Shown: positions 23,113 to 31,639 of the stretch, in pieces
Layout: the number at the start of each line of letters is the position of its first letter
Position numbering within the stretch: the first letter of the stretch is position 1
Assembly (NCBI GenBank): GCA_018780035.1
Contig: JADMKE010000016.1
Span: 479,495 to 543,494 of the forward strand
Source: Candidatus Sericytochromatia bacterium
GTDB taxonomy: Bacteria; Cyanobacteriota; Sericytochromatia; UBA7694
Length of the DNA: 64,000 nucleotides
Direction: 5' to 3'
Program-made: the position numbers and the translations under genes
The notes under the pieces: generated by a model
The model's input: the letters and a program-made list of their open reading frames with translations, nothing else
Databases searched by the model: none
What the model was told of the DNA's origin: nothing

Positions 23113-24374
23113 GGCAGGCGGTCCAATTGGCGGTAATGAGCCAGCAGGACAGCCAAATCCGGCTTGGACGGCAGACCTGGGCTCTGACCCATTTGGGCAC
23201 TGCGCCAGAGGGCCAGGGTCCAGGCCGCTTCTGCCAAAGGGATTTCGGGCAGGGGCATGTCGCTCTGGGCGCGCAAAAAATGCACCAGCTTTAAGACCCC
23301 AAAGCCGTCTAACCAGCGAAAGAAACGCTGCAAAAAGACCCGCTCCGAGGTGCTGTTGGCCTGGATTTCAAGCAATTTGACGGCACCAGATTCTTGGGCA
23401 AACCAGCGTTTTAAGGGGGCTGAGAGCCCACTTTCAAATTGCCTGAGCTTGGCGTCTGTCAAAGGATAAAGCCCCTGCAGGCCCTGCAACAAGTGCTGGA
23501 TCTGGGCAAAACTCTGGGGGTGGTAGACCGGGTAAGCGGGATTGGGGGCACTCAGCCAATCACCCATGGCTTTGCCCGTGCCAAACGGCACGCGCTCAGA
23601 GACGCGGGCCGCCGGGTAGACGCAGGTGCTGTTGATTTGACTAAAACCGCCCAGCGGCATCAGCTTGTGCAAAAAATAAAAGTCTTCCCCCGCTTTGCGG
23701 CGATTCATGCCGCCTTGGGCCCGGTAGACCCCCGCGCGCACGGCCATGCTGGAGCCAATCGTGTGATAGGCGCAGGGCAATTGGGCATAGCGCAGGCCCT
23801 GCACGTAATAGCGCAAATACAGCTCGTAGCGCAGAATGCCTGCCGCCAATTCGGCAGATAAGTCGTCGTCCAGCGGATGGGCAAAGGCAATCGAACAGGC
23901 CGGTGTCTTGGGGGCCTCACTGTAAAAATGTCTTTCCAGGGCTACAAAGTAATTCTCTGCAACGGTGCAATCGGCATCGAGGCAGACAATCGGGGCTGTT
24001 TCTTTACCCAGGCTCAACAGGCGCTCAGTTGCCAGATCCATGCCAATCCGGCGAGCCAGACCGACCCCAGCGTGTTTGGGCGGCAGATCTGCGGCATTGA
24101 GCAGAATCAATTCAAACCAGGGGTTTTGGTCCTTTTGCCAAGTCAAGATCTGCTCGGCATCTTGCAGATGTTGGGCCTGCACAGCGGAATCTGCGTTGGC
24201 TGAGGCATTCAAGACCCAAATCACCTCCACCGCACAATCCGGTTGTGAAGCTGCTTGCAAAGATTGCAACGTGCTCAGCACATCGGGTTCAGCATGACAG
24301 GGAATCACCACCACCAGCCCGAGTTGGGGGTGGGGTGATGGCAGAGCGTTAAGCAGCCATTCAGCTTTAAACAC
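23097..24374 (-). CDS. Family 2 glycosyltransferase (GT-A fold)
   Basis: About 425 residues. The GT-A core begins LVVVIPCHAEPDVLSTLQSL. The metal/nucleotide-binding DxD is in IVCLDADCTVAENYF, and a likely catalytic acidic residue is in KAGEDFYFLHKL. The family transfers sugars from nucleotide donors to glycans or lipids. The start is debatable. GTG at 24374 has GGGGGAAG at good distance and sits just after a bidirectional -10 (GTATAC), so it is preferred. ATGs at 24419 and 24452 also open the frame but lie upstream of that promoter and have no ribosome-binding site. The gene is divergent from miaE. Confidence 0.8.
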   Translation of the reverse strand: MFKAEWLLNALPSPHPQLGLVVVIPCHAEPDVLSTLQSLQAASQPDCAVEVIWVLNASANADSAVQAQHLQDAEQILTWQKDQNPWFELILLNAADLPPKHAGVGLARRIGMDLATERLLSLGKETAPIVCLDADCTVAENYFVALERHFYSEAPKTPACSIAFAHPLDDDLSAELAAGILRYELYLRYYVQGLRYAQLPCAYHTIGSSMAVRAGVYRAQGGMNRRKAGEDFYFLHKLMPLGGFSQINSTCVYPAARVSERVPFGTGKAMGDWLSAPNPAYPVYHPQSFAQIQHLLQGLQGLYPLTDAKLRQFESGLSAPLKRWFAQESGAVKLLEIQANSTSERVFLQRFFRWLDGFGVLKLVHFLRAQSDMPLPEIPLAEAAWTLALWRSAQMGQSPGLPSKPDLAVLLAHYRQLDRLPYKQS

Positions 24375-24394
24375 GCGGCTTCCCCCGATTTTGA

Positions 24395-24402
24395 AGTATA
24401 CT
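24395..24402. promoter_or_regulatory. Bidirectional -10 element between GT2 and miaE genes
   Basis: The palindromic GTATAC core gives TATACT on both strands (+ 24397-24402, - 24400-24395). The + copy is 38 bases before the miaE ATG; the - copy is 21 bases before the GTG of the glycosyltransferase. Confidence 0.4.
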
Positions 24403-24439
24403 GATTCCAAGATTAACATAGGGCTCGAAGGATTGCGCA

Positions 24440-25051
24440 ATGGTAGAAACAAGCAGCGAAAGACAAACCGAAAAAATTGACTTTGAACTCAAATGTGCCA
24501 CCGATCCCGGTTGGGCCCAGGTGATCGCGGATAATTTTGAGCCTTTTTTGCAGGACCATGCCAATTGTGAGCGCAAGGCCTCAGCCCTGGCCATGAGCCT
24601 GCTGATGAAATACGCCGACCGCCCAGAGATCATTCCCCACATGATCCGCCTGGCTCAAGAAGAATTGGAACATTTTCGCCAGGTCTATGCCCTGATGGAA
24701 GCGCGCGGGATTCCGATTGGCAAAGAGATCAAAGACCCGTATGTCAACCAATTGCTGGATGCCTGCCGCACCAGTCCCGAAGAGCGTTTTCTCGATCGCA
24801 TGTTGATCTCTTCGGTGATTGAAGCGCGGGGGGCCGAGCGTTTTAATTTGGTGGCAGAAGCTCTGTCAGAGCCCGAACTCAAGGCCTTTTACAAGCGTCT
24901 CTGGGCCAGTGAGTTAAAACACGGCCATCTCTTTGTCAACTTGCTGCTGCACTATTTTCCCCGCCCGGTGATTGAAAAACGCCTGGATGAATTATTGGCC
25001 TATGAAGCTGAGATTATTCCCCGCCTGGAGTGGCGCCCGTCTTTACATTAA
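24440..25051 (+). CDS. miaE: tRNA-(ms2io6A)-hydroxylase
   Basis: 203 residues, the usual MiaE length. MiaE is a diiron monooxygenase that hydroxylates the isopentenyl group of ms2i6A at tRNA position 37. Ligand-bearing motifs of the four-helix bundle are visible: DHANCERKASALAMSL, EELEHFRQVYALMEARGI, IEARGAERFNLVAEAL and SELKHGHLF. AAGGA precedes the ATG. The cysteine-dioxygenase-like gene follows after 48 bp on the same strand. MiaA/MiaB are not in the window. The call is firm because the ExxH and ERK/ARxxERF blocks are characteristic. Confidence 0.92.
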   Translation: MVETSSERQTEKIDFELKCATDPGWAQVIADNFEPFLQDHANCERKASALAMSLLMKYADRPEIIPHMIRLAQEELEHFRQVYALMEARGIPIGKEIKDPYVNQLLDACRTSPEERFLDRMLISSVIEARGAERFNLVAEALSEPELKAFYKRLWASELKHGHLFVNLLLHYFPRPVIEKRLDELLAYEAEIIPRLEWRPSLH

Positions 25052-25099
25052 TTTTCCGGCATTAATTTCCAGCACTAATTTTCTGAGAGGTTCTAGCCA

Positions 25100-25642
25100 A
25101 TGTCCCATTACGATTTAAACCATTTTGTGCGTGAACTCGAAGCCCGACTGCCCCAGGCCCAGGACCAATTGCAAGCGGTGCAGGTGGTGTCGGGCGCAAT
25201 GCAGAAGCTGCTCAGCAATGACTATTTGCTTGATCCTGACTTTGTTCGGGCCCTGCGCCATGGCCAGACAGACAACCAGGTCTACCACAGCCCAGGCCTG
25301 GATTTTGTCGTGCAGGTTTTTGGCTGGCAGCCAGGTGCTGAAACCCCGATTCACGACCATGAAACCTGGGGTGTGATGGGAATTTACGCCGAAGAACTCG
25401 AAATCCGCGAGTATGACCTCCTGCCCACCGGCCAAGCGGGTCAATTTGACCTGAACCAAAAGGCCCATTACCGGGCGGGCCGGGGAGCGATCTCGTATTT
25501 GCTCTCACCCCAAGATGAGATCCACCACATCTCAAATCCTGGCCCGAATTATGCCCTGAGCATTCATGTCTACGGCAATCCCATCCAGAATTACCACGAA
25601 TTTGATCTGGAAAAGGGCCGTATCACCCGCGTGGGTAGCTAA
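25100..25642 (+). CDS. Cysteine dioxygenase-type cupin (thiol dioxygenase)
   Basis: 180 residues. The cupin iron-binding motif is TPIHDHETWGVMGIY (two His), with the third His in DEIHHISN or SIHVYG. This order (H-x-H ... H) is that of bacterial cysteine dioxygenases and related 3-mercaptopropionate dioxygenases. The likely reaction adds O2 to a thiol such as cysteine, giving a sulfinate in the cytosol. The thiol cannot be decided from sequence. GAGAGG precedes the ATG. It lies downstream of miaE, probably on the same transcript. Confidence 0.85.
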   Translation: MSHYDLNHFVRELEARLPQAQDQLQAVQVVSGAMQKLLSNDYLLDPDFVRALRHGQTDNQVYHSPGLDFVVQVFGWQPGAETPIHDHETWGVMGIYAEELEIREYDLLPTGQAGQFDLNQKAHYRAGRGAISYLLSPQDEIHHISNPGPNYALSIHVYGNPIQNYHEFDLEKGRITRVGS

Positions 25643-25653
25643 ACGGCGAGAAC

Positions 25654-25698
25654 CAGCTCCAAGACTCAGCTCCAAGACTCAGCTCCAAGACTCAGCTT
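25654..25698. repeat. 13-bp tandem repeat, about 3.5 copies
   Basis: CAGCTCCAAGACT is repeated exactly at 25654, 25667 and 25680, with a partial copy after. It fills the gap between the convergent cupin and QueA-like genes and runs up to the stop of the latter. Recent slippage is likely; no gene is interrupted. Confidence 0.9.
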
Positions 25699-26815
25699 AA
25701 GCACAGGCCTGACAGTCCAGAAATGATAGATCGCCGTATTCGTGGCCCCGGTAGCCGCGATCTTCTGCTTCGCGGTAGCCCTGCTCAATCACCGGCAGTG
25801 GGAAAAGTGCGTCGAGGATGCGCATATGGCTGGAGCCGGGCTCGTGCATGCCTGTGATCAGGGCATTGACCACTTTAAAGCGGTAGCCGGGCCGGATCTT
25901 CAACTCACTGAGTCCCTCTCCTGACTGCAGTTCGCCGCTTTGGGCTGCCGACTCCAGGGCCCGCAGCACCGTGGTGCCCAGGGCCACGACCCGCTGCCGC
26001 TGAGCGCGGGCAGTCTGAATGGCGGCAACTGTTTCCGCCGGGATTTGATACCATTCCGACAGGGGTAACAAGGTGTCCAAAGCCGGATCACCTGTACTGG
26101 AGAGCCCCGCACTGTGCAAAAGTGAGACAATTTTCACGCCTTGGGCGCGCAGGGCAAAGAGCAGATCCCAGCTAAAGGCAAAACCGGCACTGGGAGGTTC
26201 GACCGAGATCGGCGGGCCCGAAAAGATCGTCTGTTGGTCCCAGATTTCCAGGGGAGCCTGGTGGTAAGCGTATTGAATCGGTCTGCCGTATTGGTAGAGC
26301 AACGGCAGCAGGGGTTGGGTTAATGCTTGGGCACTCCCAAAGCGCAGCTTTAAAACCCGTTTCTGCTCGACCTTTTCGACCTCGGCATACAGCTCTGGCC
26401 CGATGTCGATCCGATCGCTGCTTTGCAAGTGCGGCGCGGGGCCACGCATTTCAGTGGGGGTGCGCCAATCCCCGGCCCCAAACGAAATGGCCTGCCAGCG
26501 GCTCAAATCCTGGGGTGAGGGCCCCTGAAAGGCCGCCAGCCGGATTTCGACCTCAGCCCCGCTGCGCGCTACTTTGCCGCGAAAGCTGGCAGGCAAGGTG
26601 GCCGAGCGGTTGACCACCAGCAGATCGCCCGCTTTGAGCTGAGCGGGGAGATCTGCCAAATGGCCATGGTGAATGGTGGCTTGCTTAGAAGACGTCTGGA
26701 CTTGCGCCTGCGCTGATTGGATTTGCGCTTGCGCTGACTGGATTTGCGCTTGCGCTGAAAAGACCAGCAGCTTGGTCTGTTCAAAAAAGCGTTGTGAGGT
26801 GGTGGCGGCTTTCAT
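25697..26815 (-). CDS. Divergent QueA-like S-adenosylmethionine:tRNA ribosyltransferase-isomerase
   Basis: 372 residues. QueA-type motifs are recognisable in altered form: GDLLVVNRSATLPASFRG, SVEPPSAGFAFSWDLLFAL, VALGTTVLRALESAA and MHEPGSSHMRILDALF. QueA makes epoxyqueuosine in tRNA by transferring ribose from SAM to preQ1 at position 34. The usual AAPTAGLHFT and HVGxGTFxPV motifs are replaced here (EPPSAGFAFS, LHSAGLSSTGDP), so this is a paralogue or divergent subfamily and may act on another substrate. The N-terminus contains SAQAQIQ three times in tandem, from a 21-bp DNA repeat. The start overlaps the upstream SDR stop as ATGA. Confidence 0.78.
   Translation of the reverse strand: MKAATTSQRFFEQTKLLVFSAQAQIQSAQAQIQSAQAQVQTSSKQATIHHGHLADLPAQLKAGDLLVVNRSATLPASFRGKVARSGAEVEIRLAAFQGPSPQDLSRWQAISFGAGDWRTPTEMRGPAPHLQSSDRIDIGPELYAEVEKVEQKRVLKLRFGSAQALTQPLLPLLYQYGRPIQYAYHQAPLEIWDQQTIFSGPPISVEPPSAGFAFSWDLLFALRAQGVKIVSLLHSAGLSSTGDPALDTLLPLSEWYQIPAETVAAIQTARAQRQRVVALGTTVLRALESAAQSGELQSGEGLSELKIRPGYRFKVVNALITGMHEPGSSHMRILDALFPLPVIEQGYREAEDRGYRGHEYGDLSFLDCQACA
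26699..26763 (-). repeat. 21-bp tandem repeat inside the QueA-like gene
   Basis: About three copies of a 21-bp unit encode SAQAQIQ, SAQAQIQ and SAQAQVQ in the N-terminal region before the QueA core. The reading frame is kept because the unit is a multiple of three. Confidence 0.85.
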
Positions 26816-27525
26816 AATGACCTCCGCACAGAGCCTGTGTGGCTGGCAAAGTCTTGGGCTTCAATCAAGGCCAAGAGGGCACGGGCCGAGTCTGCCGGGT
26901 CGCGCAGATCAGCGGGATTGGCATCGGGGACAGCGGCCCGGTGCAGGGGGGTTTCCATGTCTCCGGGGTCAATCGCCAAAAATCGCACACCTTGGGCCTG
27001 TAACTCCGCGTCAAAGATGCGCGAGAGGTGGTCCAACGCGGCTTTTGAGACGCTGTAACTGCCCCAGCGGGGATAGGCGCTGATCGCCGCATCGCTGGAG
27101 ATATTCACCACCAGTTTTGCCTGTCCTGCCTGTTTGAGCAACATGCCCGGCAGCAGGGCTTTGGTTAAGCGGAAGGGGCCAATTAAATTGGTCTGCAGCA
27201 CAGCCTCGAGATCTTCACATTCGGTATCTACCAAATAGCGCAAGGGGGTGGGGCCCAGGCTGCTGGCAGCATTGATTAGCAGATCGACATCGCCGAGCTG
27301 GCTCTGAATCGCGGCTGCCAGGGGGAAAATCGCCTGTTTGTCGCTCACATCGGCTTGAAAGGTCAGCAGGGCTGGGTATTCCTGTTGCAAGGCCTTTAAA
27401 GGTTGGGGGTTGCGGGCCACAATCGCGACCTTGGCGCCTTTTTCAAGCAATTGCAGGGCCAGGGCCCTGCCCAGACCTGAGCTGCCGCCGGTTATCACAA
27501 CGTTTTTGTCTGTGAAACTGTTCAT
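26812..27525 (-). CDS. Short-chain dehydrogenase/reductase (SDR)
   Basis: 237 residues. VVITGGSSGLGRALA is the NAD(P)-binding loop; NISSDAA supplies the catalytic Ser and YSVSKAAL the Tyr and Lys. The usual NNAG is INAAS here. The substrate is unknown. AAGGAG precedes the ATG. Its TGA overlaps the ATG of the QueA-like gene, so both are translated together; whether they share a pathway is unclear. It is divergent from the XRE-cupin regulator, which is therefore a candidate controller. Confidence 0.85.
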   Translation of the reverse strand: MNSFTDKNVVITGGSSGLGRALALQLLEKGAKVAIVARNPQPLKALQQEYPALLTFQADVSDKQAIFPLAAAIQSQLGDVDLLINAASSLGPTPLRYLVDTECEDLEAVLQTNLIGPFRLTKALLPGMLLKQAGQAKLVVNISSDAAISAYPRWGSYSVSKAALDHLSRIFDAELQAQGVRFLAIDPGDMETPLHRAAVPDANPADLRDPADSARALLALIEAQDFASHTGSVRRSL

Positions 27526-27553
27526 TTTGAGACTCCTTTGGAGGTGTTATGTT

Positions 27554-27581
27554 TTGACTTTAACAGCCGAGATGTTATTCT
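27554..27581 (+). promoter_or_regulatory. Promoter in the SDR / XRE-cupin divergent region
   Basis: TTGACT (27554-27559) and TATTCT (27576-27581) are separated by 16 bp and point to the XRE-cupin gene, whose ATG is 67 bases downstream. A second TTGACA at 27603 lies closer but has no matching -10. Confidence 0.45.
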
Positions 27582-27647
27582 ATGAACTTAATTGTCGATT
27601 TATTGACATAAGGTTGATTTATTCACTGCTCAAGGAGTGCGCTTACC

Positions 27648-28223
27648 ATGTCAGAACAGCCCCCAAGCCAGGTCTCCAGCTATTTGGCCCAGAATCTGCG
27701 CTATTTGCGCGGCAAAAAAAACTGGAGCCAGCAGCAATTGGCCGATCTGGCAGAATTGCCACGCACGACGTTGACACATATTGAGTCGGGCCAGGGCAAT
27801 CCCTCTTTGGCCAATTTGGTCAAACTCTCAGCAGCACTCGGGGTGGGGGTCGAAGAATTGCTTTCGCGGCCCCGCTCGGCCTGTCAGCTCATTCCCGCCG
27901 CTGAGATTCCCGTGCGCAACCGCAGCCAGGGCCGGGTCAAGGTCTTTAATCTCCTGCCCGACAGCCTCAAAGGGATTGCGATTGAGCGCCTGGAGTTGGC
28001 TCCTAAGGCCAGCATGGGCGGTCAGCCCCATTTGCCCGGCACCAAGGAGTATTTGCTCGTTTTGCAGGGCACCGTGGCCGTTTATGTGGCCGGGGAGCAA
28101 TACCCCGTGCATCAGGGTGACGTCTTTGCCTTTCCGGGCAATCAGGCTCACTCCTACAGCAATCCACTTGCGCAGCCAGCTGTGGCGATCAGCGTGGTGA
28201 TTCCGGTGCCAGCCACGGCATAA
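27648..28223 (+). CDS. XRE-family regulator with C-terminal cupin sensor
   Basis: 191 residues. The N-terminal HTH_3 runs from LRYLRGKKNWSQQQLADLAE to HIESGQGNPSLANLVKLSAAL. The C-terminal cupin (about 110-185) includes PHLPGTKEYLLVLQGTVAVY and YPVHQGDVFAFPGNQAHSY. This layout is that of PuuR/SutR-like repressors that bind a small molecule in the cupin. AAGGAG lies 10 bases before the ATG. The gene is divergent from the SDR/QueA-like pair, which it probably regulates by analogy with similar layouts. Confidence 0.9.
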   Translation: MSEQPPSQVSSYLAQNLRYLRGKKNWSQQQLADLAELPRTTLTHIESGQGNPSLANLVKLSAALGVGVEELLSRPRSACQLIPAAEIPVRNRSQGRVKVFNLLPDSLKGIAIERLELAPKASMGGQPHLPGTKEYLLVLQGTVAVYVAGEQYPVHQGDVFAFPGNQAHSYSNPLAQPAVAISVVIPVPATA

Positions 28224-28256
28224 ATGGGGTTGATTGATGGAGATGGGCTGAATGGG

Positions 28257-28286
28257 TTGACAAGTGAATGTTCATTCATTTATCAT
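28257..28286 (+). promoter_or_regulatory. TetR-gene promoter with operator in the spacer
   Basis: TTGACA (28257-28262) and TATCAT (28281-28286) are separated by 18 bp. The 14-bp palindrome TGAATGTTCATTCA (28265-28278) fills the spacer exactly. This is the classic position for TetR autorepression. A near-identical palindrome precedes the aldo/keto reductase gene. Confidence 0.75.
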
Positions 28287-28293
28287 GGTTGAT

Positions 28294-28869
28294 ATGAGAA
28301 GTTTAGATTTAGATAAACGGGATGCCGTTTGCAAATCCGCTGTGCGCTTGATCAATCAGCTGGGTTTTGATGGCGTGTCGATTGCCAAAATTGCCAAAGA
28401 TGCCCATGTCTCGCCTGCCACAATTTATATTTATTTTGAAAACAAAGAGGACATGCTCAAACAGCTGTATTTACAGTTGAAACAGGACATGGTCGATTTC
28501 ATTCTCAAAGATTTTAAACCGGGCCAGGACCACAAAGCCAATTTTAAGCACCTGTTTTACCAACATTGGTTCTTTTTTTACCAGTATCCTGATTCTTTTG
28601 CCTTTATTGAACAATTTGCCAATTCGCCCCTCTTGACATGCAGTTGTGCTGAAATGGGCTTTCGCTTTTACCAGCCGATTATGGCCATTATTCATGGAGC
28701 GCAGCAAGCGGGGGCTGTTAAGCCCATTTCCCAGGCTTTGTACAATGCCTTGGTCTTTGCGCCTCTGTTGCAATTGGCCAAATTACATGCCAGTGGCCGC
28801 CAGAGCATTCAGCCCCAGGACTTGGAACAGGTTTTTGAGATCATTTGGGCCGGTCTCAAAACAGATTAA
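28294..28869 (+). CDS. TetR-family transcriptional repressor
   Basis: 191 residues from the ATG at 28294. The N-terminal HTH reads DAVCKSAVRLINQLGFDGVS, IAKIAKDAHVSPATIYIYF and NKEDMLKQLY, typical of TetR/AcrR. The rest is a helical ligand-binding domain with Cys in LTCSC. The frame is open from GTG 28264, but that codon and ATG 28285 lie within the promoter. The predicted transcription start is at about 28293, so a leaderless message beginning at ATG 28294 is favoured. Matching 14-bp operators lie in its own promoter and before the downstream aldo/keto reductase gene, so it probably represses both. The inducer is unknown. Confidence 0.88.
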   Translation: MRSLDLDKRDAVCKSAVRLINQLGFDGVSIAKIAKDAHVSPATIYIYFENKEDMLKQLYLQLKQDMVDFILKDFKPGQDHKANFKHLFYQHWFFFYQYPDSFAFIEQFANSPLLTCSCAEMGFRFYQPIMAIIHGAQQAGAVKPISQALYNALVFAPLLQLAKLHASGRQSIQPQDLEQVFEIIWAGLKTD

Positions 28870-28907
28870 AAGAAATTATTTTACCCTTATTTTTTTGATA
28901 ATTAATA

Positions 28908-28921
28908 AATGAATATTCATT
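28908..28921. promoter_or_regulatory. TetR-type operator before the aldo/keto reductase gene
   Basis: AATGAATATTCATT is a perfect 14-bp palindrome 15 bases before the ATG. It shares the core GAAT-N2-ATTC (GAATRTTCATT) with the operator inside the tetR promoter. Binding here would block transcription start or elongation of the reductase gene. Confidence 0.7.
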
Positions 28922-28936
28922 AAAGGAGAAGAGAAA

Positions 28937-30004
28937 ATGAAATACCGTTTATTGGGACGCACAGGTTTGTATGTTTCAGATATTTGTTTGGGCACCATGA
29001 ATTTGGGTGGCCAGGGCATTTGGCAGGCGATGGGGGCGCTCGGGCAATCAGAGGCCACGGCGCAGCTCAAAAGTGCCTTTGAAGCCGGGGTCAATTTTTA
29101 TGACACTGCCAATATTTATGCCTTTGGGGAATCTGAAACCCTCTTCGGTCAGGCCATTCGCGAGAGTGGCATTGACCGGGAAGAATTGGTGATTGCGACC
29201 AAGGTGCGTGGCCGCATGAAAGACGGTGCCAATAATGTGGGTTTAAGCCGCAAACATATTTTGGCGCAATTGGATCAGAGCCTGAAGCGTTTGAATGTCG
29301 AGTATATCGACCTGTATCAGATTCACGGCTTTGATCCGGTCACCCCGATGGATGAGACCCTCAGTGCGCTGAATGACGCTGTGCGCGCAGGCAAAGTGCG
29401 TTATTTGGGTGTGTCGAACCACACCGCTTGGCAGATCATGAAAGCCCAAGGTATTTCTGAGCGCCAGAACTGGAGCCGCTTTGAAAGTATTCAGGCCTAT
29501 TATTCGATCGCAGGCCGTGAGTTGGAGCGCGAAATTGTGCCGATGGCCCAGGATCAGCAAATGGGAATCATGGTCTGGAGCCCTTTGGCCGGGGGCTATC
29601 TCAGTGGCAAATTTGATCGCGATGGCAAAGGGCCCGATGGCAGTCGCCGCAGCAGCTTTGATTTCCCGCCTGTCAATAAAGACAAGGCCCAGGATATCAT
29701 TGGCGTGATGCGCGAAATTGGCGGCAATCACGATGCCTCTGTGGCCCAAATTGCCCTCAGTTGGGTCTTGCACCAGCCGGGCATCAGCAGCATTATTATT
29801 GGAGCACGCACCGAAGAACAATTGGCGCAAAACTTGGTTGTCAGCGAGATTGTGCTGAGTGCCGATGAATTGGTGGCCTTGGATAAAATCAGCCAATTGG
29901 CACCCGAGTATCCCCACTGGATGTTGGGCATGCAAAGCATGGATCGCTACCCAGATGGGGCCAGTCTGGTCGAGCGGTTTAAACAATTCGCCAAAGACAA
30001 TTAG
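28937..30004 (+). CDS. Aldo/keto reductase
   Basis: 355 residues. The catalytic tetrad can be placed: Asp in NFYDTANIYAFGESE together with Tyr, Lys in VIATKVRG, and His in YQIHGFDP. The NADPH-binding C-terminal part includes SSIIIGARTEEQL. It resembles YajO/Tas-type open-barrel reductases that reduce aldehydes and ketones. AAAGGAG lies 7 bases before the ATG. A TetR-type palindrome just upstream ties its control to the preceding regulator, suggesting induction by a toxic carbonyl or related compound (inference). Confidence 0.92.
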   Translation: MKYRLLGRTGLYVSDICLGTMNLGGQGIWQAMGALGQSEATAQLKSAFEAGVNFYDTANIYAFGESETLFGQAIRESGIDREELVIATKVRGRMKDGANNVGLSRKHILAQLDQSLKRLNVEYIDLYQIHGFDPVTPMDETLSALNDAVRAGKVRYLGVSNHTAWQIMKAQGISERQNWSRFESIQAYYSIAGRELEREIVPMAQDQQMGIMVWSPLAGGYLSGKFDRDGKGPDGSRRSSFDFPPVNKDKAQDIIGVMREIGGNHDASVAQIALSWVLHQPGISSIIIGARTEEQLAQNLVVSEIVLSADELVALDKISQLAPEYPHWMLGMQSMDRYPDGASLVERFKQFAKDN

Positions 30005-30089
30005 GCACATGGCGTTGGGACCGGGGGGCTGAGAAAATCTCTCCCCTGGACTCAGCTTGGGCTCCGGTGGAGATCCCGTTGAGATCGGG

Positions 30090-30095
30090 TATAAT
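30090..30095 (+). promoter_or_regulatory. -10 element of glpK
   Basis: TATAAT lies 31 bases before the ATG, and GGAGG (30115-30119) is between. No consensus -35 is seen 17 bp upstream, so activation may be needed. Confidence 0.45.
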
Positions 30096-30126
30096 TTGAT
30101 ACCATCTCTCTGCCGGAGGCCTTTTC

Positions 30127-31617
30127 ATGTCTCAAGCCTGTTTTGTGCTCGCCCTCGATCAGGGCACGACCTCTTCCCGCGCGATTTTATTTGATCAACA
30201 GGGTCAGATTCAGGGCCTGGCCCAGCAAGAATTTCGCCAGATTTATCCCCAACCCGGCTGGGTTGAACACGATGCTTCCGAAATTTGGCATACCCAGCTC
30301 AAAGTGGCCCGCGAAGTACTCTCCAGCACGGGTATTGCACCGACCCAAATCGCCGCAGTGGGGGTCACGAATCAGCGCGAAACGCTGGTGCTCTGGGAAA
30401 AATCCACGGGTTTGCCCGTTCACAATGCGATTGTCTGGCAATGCCGCCGCTCGGCAGAGATTTGTGCCGAACTCAAGGCCTTGGGCCACGAACCGCTCTT
30501 TCGCGCCAAAACCGGCCTGGTCTTGGATGCGTATTTTTCGGGCACCAAACTCAAATGGCTCTTGGATCAAGACCCCGAACTGCGGGCCCGGGCCGAAAAG
30601 GGGGAATTGCTGGCAGGCACCATCGATACCTGGCTCTTGTACAATCTCACAGCTGGCAAGGTCCACGCCACCGAGCCCTCCAATGCCAGCCGTACCCTGC
30701 TCTACAATATTCACACCCGCGCCTGGGACCCCGAATTGCTCGCGATTTTAAACATTCCCGCGGCACTTCTTCCCGAGGTCAAACCTTCAAGTGGGCTTTT
30801 TGGCCACACGGCCCCCGCGATTTTTGCTGGGGCCGAAATCCCGATTGCGGGCATGGCCGGAGACCAACAGGCAGCCCTTTTTGGCCAGGGCTGTTTTGAG
30901 CCCGGCATGGCCAAAAATACCTATGGTACAGGCTGTTTCTTGCTGATGAATACCGGCGAAACCCCTGTGCCCTCACAATCGGGTCTTTTGACCACCGTGG
31001 CCTGGCAGGTGGGCGATCACTTTGTCTATGCCCTCGAAGGCTCGGTCTTTATTGGCGGGGCGGTGATCCAGTGGCTGCGCGATGAATTGGGCATGATCCA
31101 AAATGCCGCTGAAACGGAGGCATTGGCCATGTCGGTGCCAGATACGGGGGGGGCCTATCTGGTGCCCGCTTTTGTCGGGCTGGGTGCGCCCTATTGGGAC
31201 TCCCAGGCCCGTGGCAGTTTAACTGGTTTGACGCGCGGCACCAATCGCAAACACATTGCCCGCGCAGCCTTGGAGTCGATAGCCTACCAGAGCTGTGATC
31301 TGCTCGGGGCGATGCAAAAAGACGCAGCCAAACCCCTTAAAGTCCTGCGGGTTGATGGGGGCGCTACTGCCAACGGCTTTTTGATGCAGTTTCAGGCAGA
31401 TATGTTGCAATTGCCTGTCGAGCGGCCTGCTGTGACAGAAACCACGGCTTTGGGAGCTGCCTATTTGGCGGGGCTGGCTGTGGGCTATTGGGACAGCTTG
31501 CAAGATATTCAGGCCAATTGGCAATTGGATACGCGCTTTGAACCTGCCCTGGCCTCAGACAGTGCTGCTGCTCTTTATGCGGGCTGGCAGCACGCGATTC
31601 AACAAACCCGCGCCTAA
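30127..31617 (+). CDS. glpK: Glycerol kinase
   Basis: 496 residues, full length for GlpK. It phosphorylates glycerol to glycerol 3-phosphate with ATP in the cytosol. FGGY-family signatures: phosphate loop [14 protein letters not shown] at the N-terminus, [48 protein letters not shown] and [22 protein letters not shown] precedes the ATG. No glpF or glpD lies beside it. The next gene begins 22 bp after its stop, so read-through into the CsgG/TPR gene is possible. Confidence 0.96.
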   Translation: MSQACFVLALDQGTTSSRAILFDQQGQIQGLAQQEFRQIYPQPGWVEHDASEIWHTQLKVAREVLSSTGIAPTQIAAVGVTNQRETLVLWEKSTGLPVHNAIVWQCRRSAEICAELKALGHEPLFRAKTGLVLDAYFSGTKLKWLLDQDPELRARAEKGELLAGTIDTWLLYNLTAGKVHATEPSNASRTLLYNIHTRAWDPELLAILNIPAALLPEVKPSSGLFGHTAPAIFAGAEIPIAGMAGDQQAALFGQGCFEPGMAKNTYGTGCFLLMNTGETPVPSQSGLLTTVAWQVGDHFVYALEGSVFIGGAVIQWLRDELGMIQNAAETEALAMSVPDTGGAYLVPAFVGLGAPYWDSQARGSLTGLTRGTNRKHIARAALESIAYQSCDLLGAMQKDAAKPLKVLRVDGGATANGFLMQFQADMLQLPVERPAVTETTALGAAYLAGLAVGYWDSLQDIQANWQLDTRFEPALASDSAAALYAGWQHAIQQTRA

Positions 31618-31639
31618 GCGTTAGCAAGGAATGGGGGGG

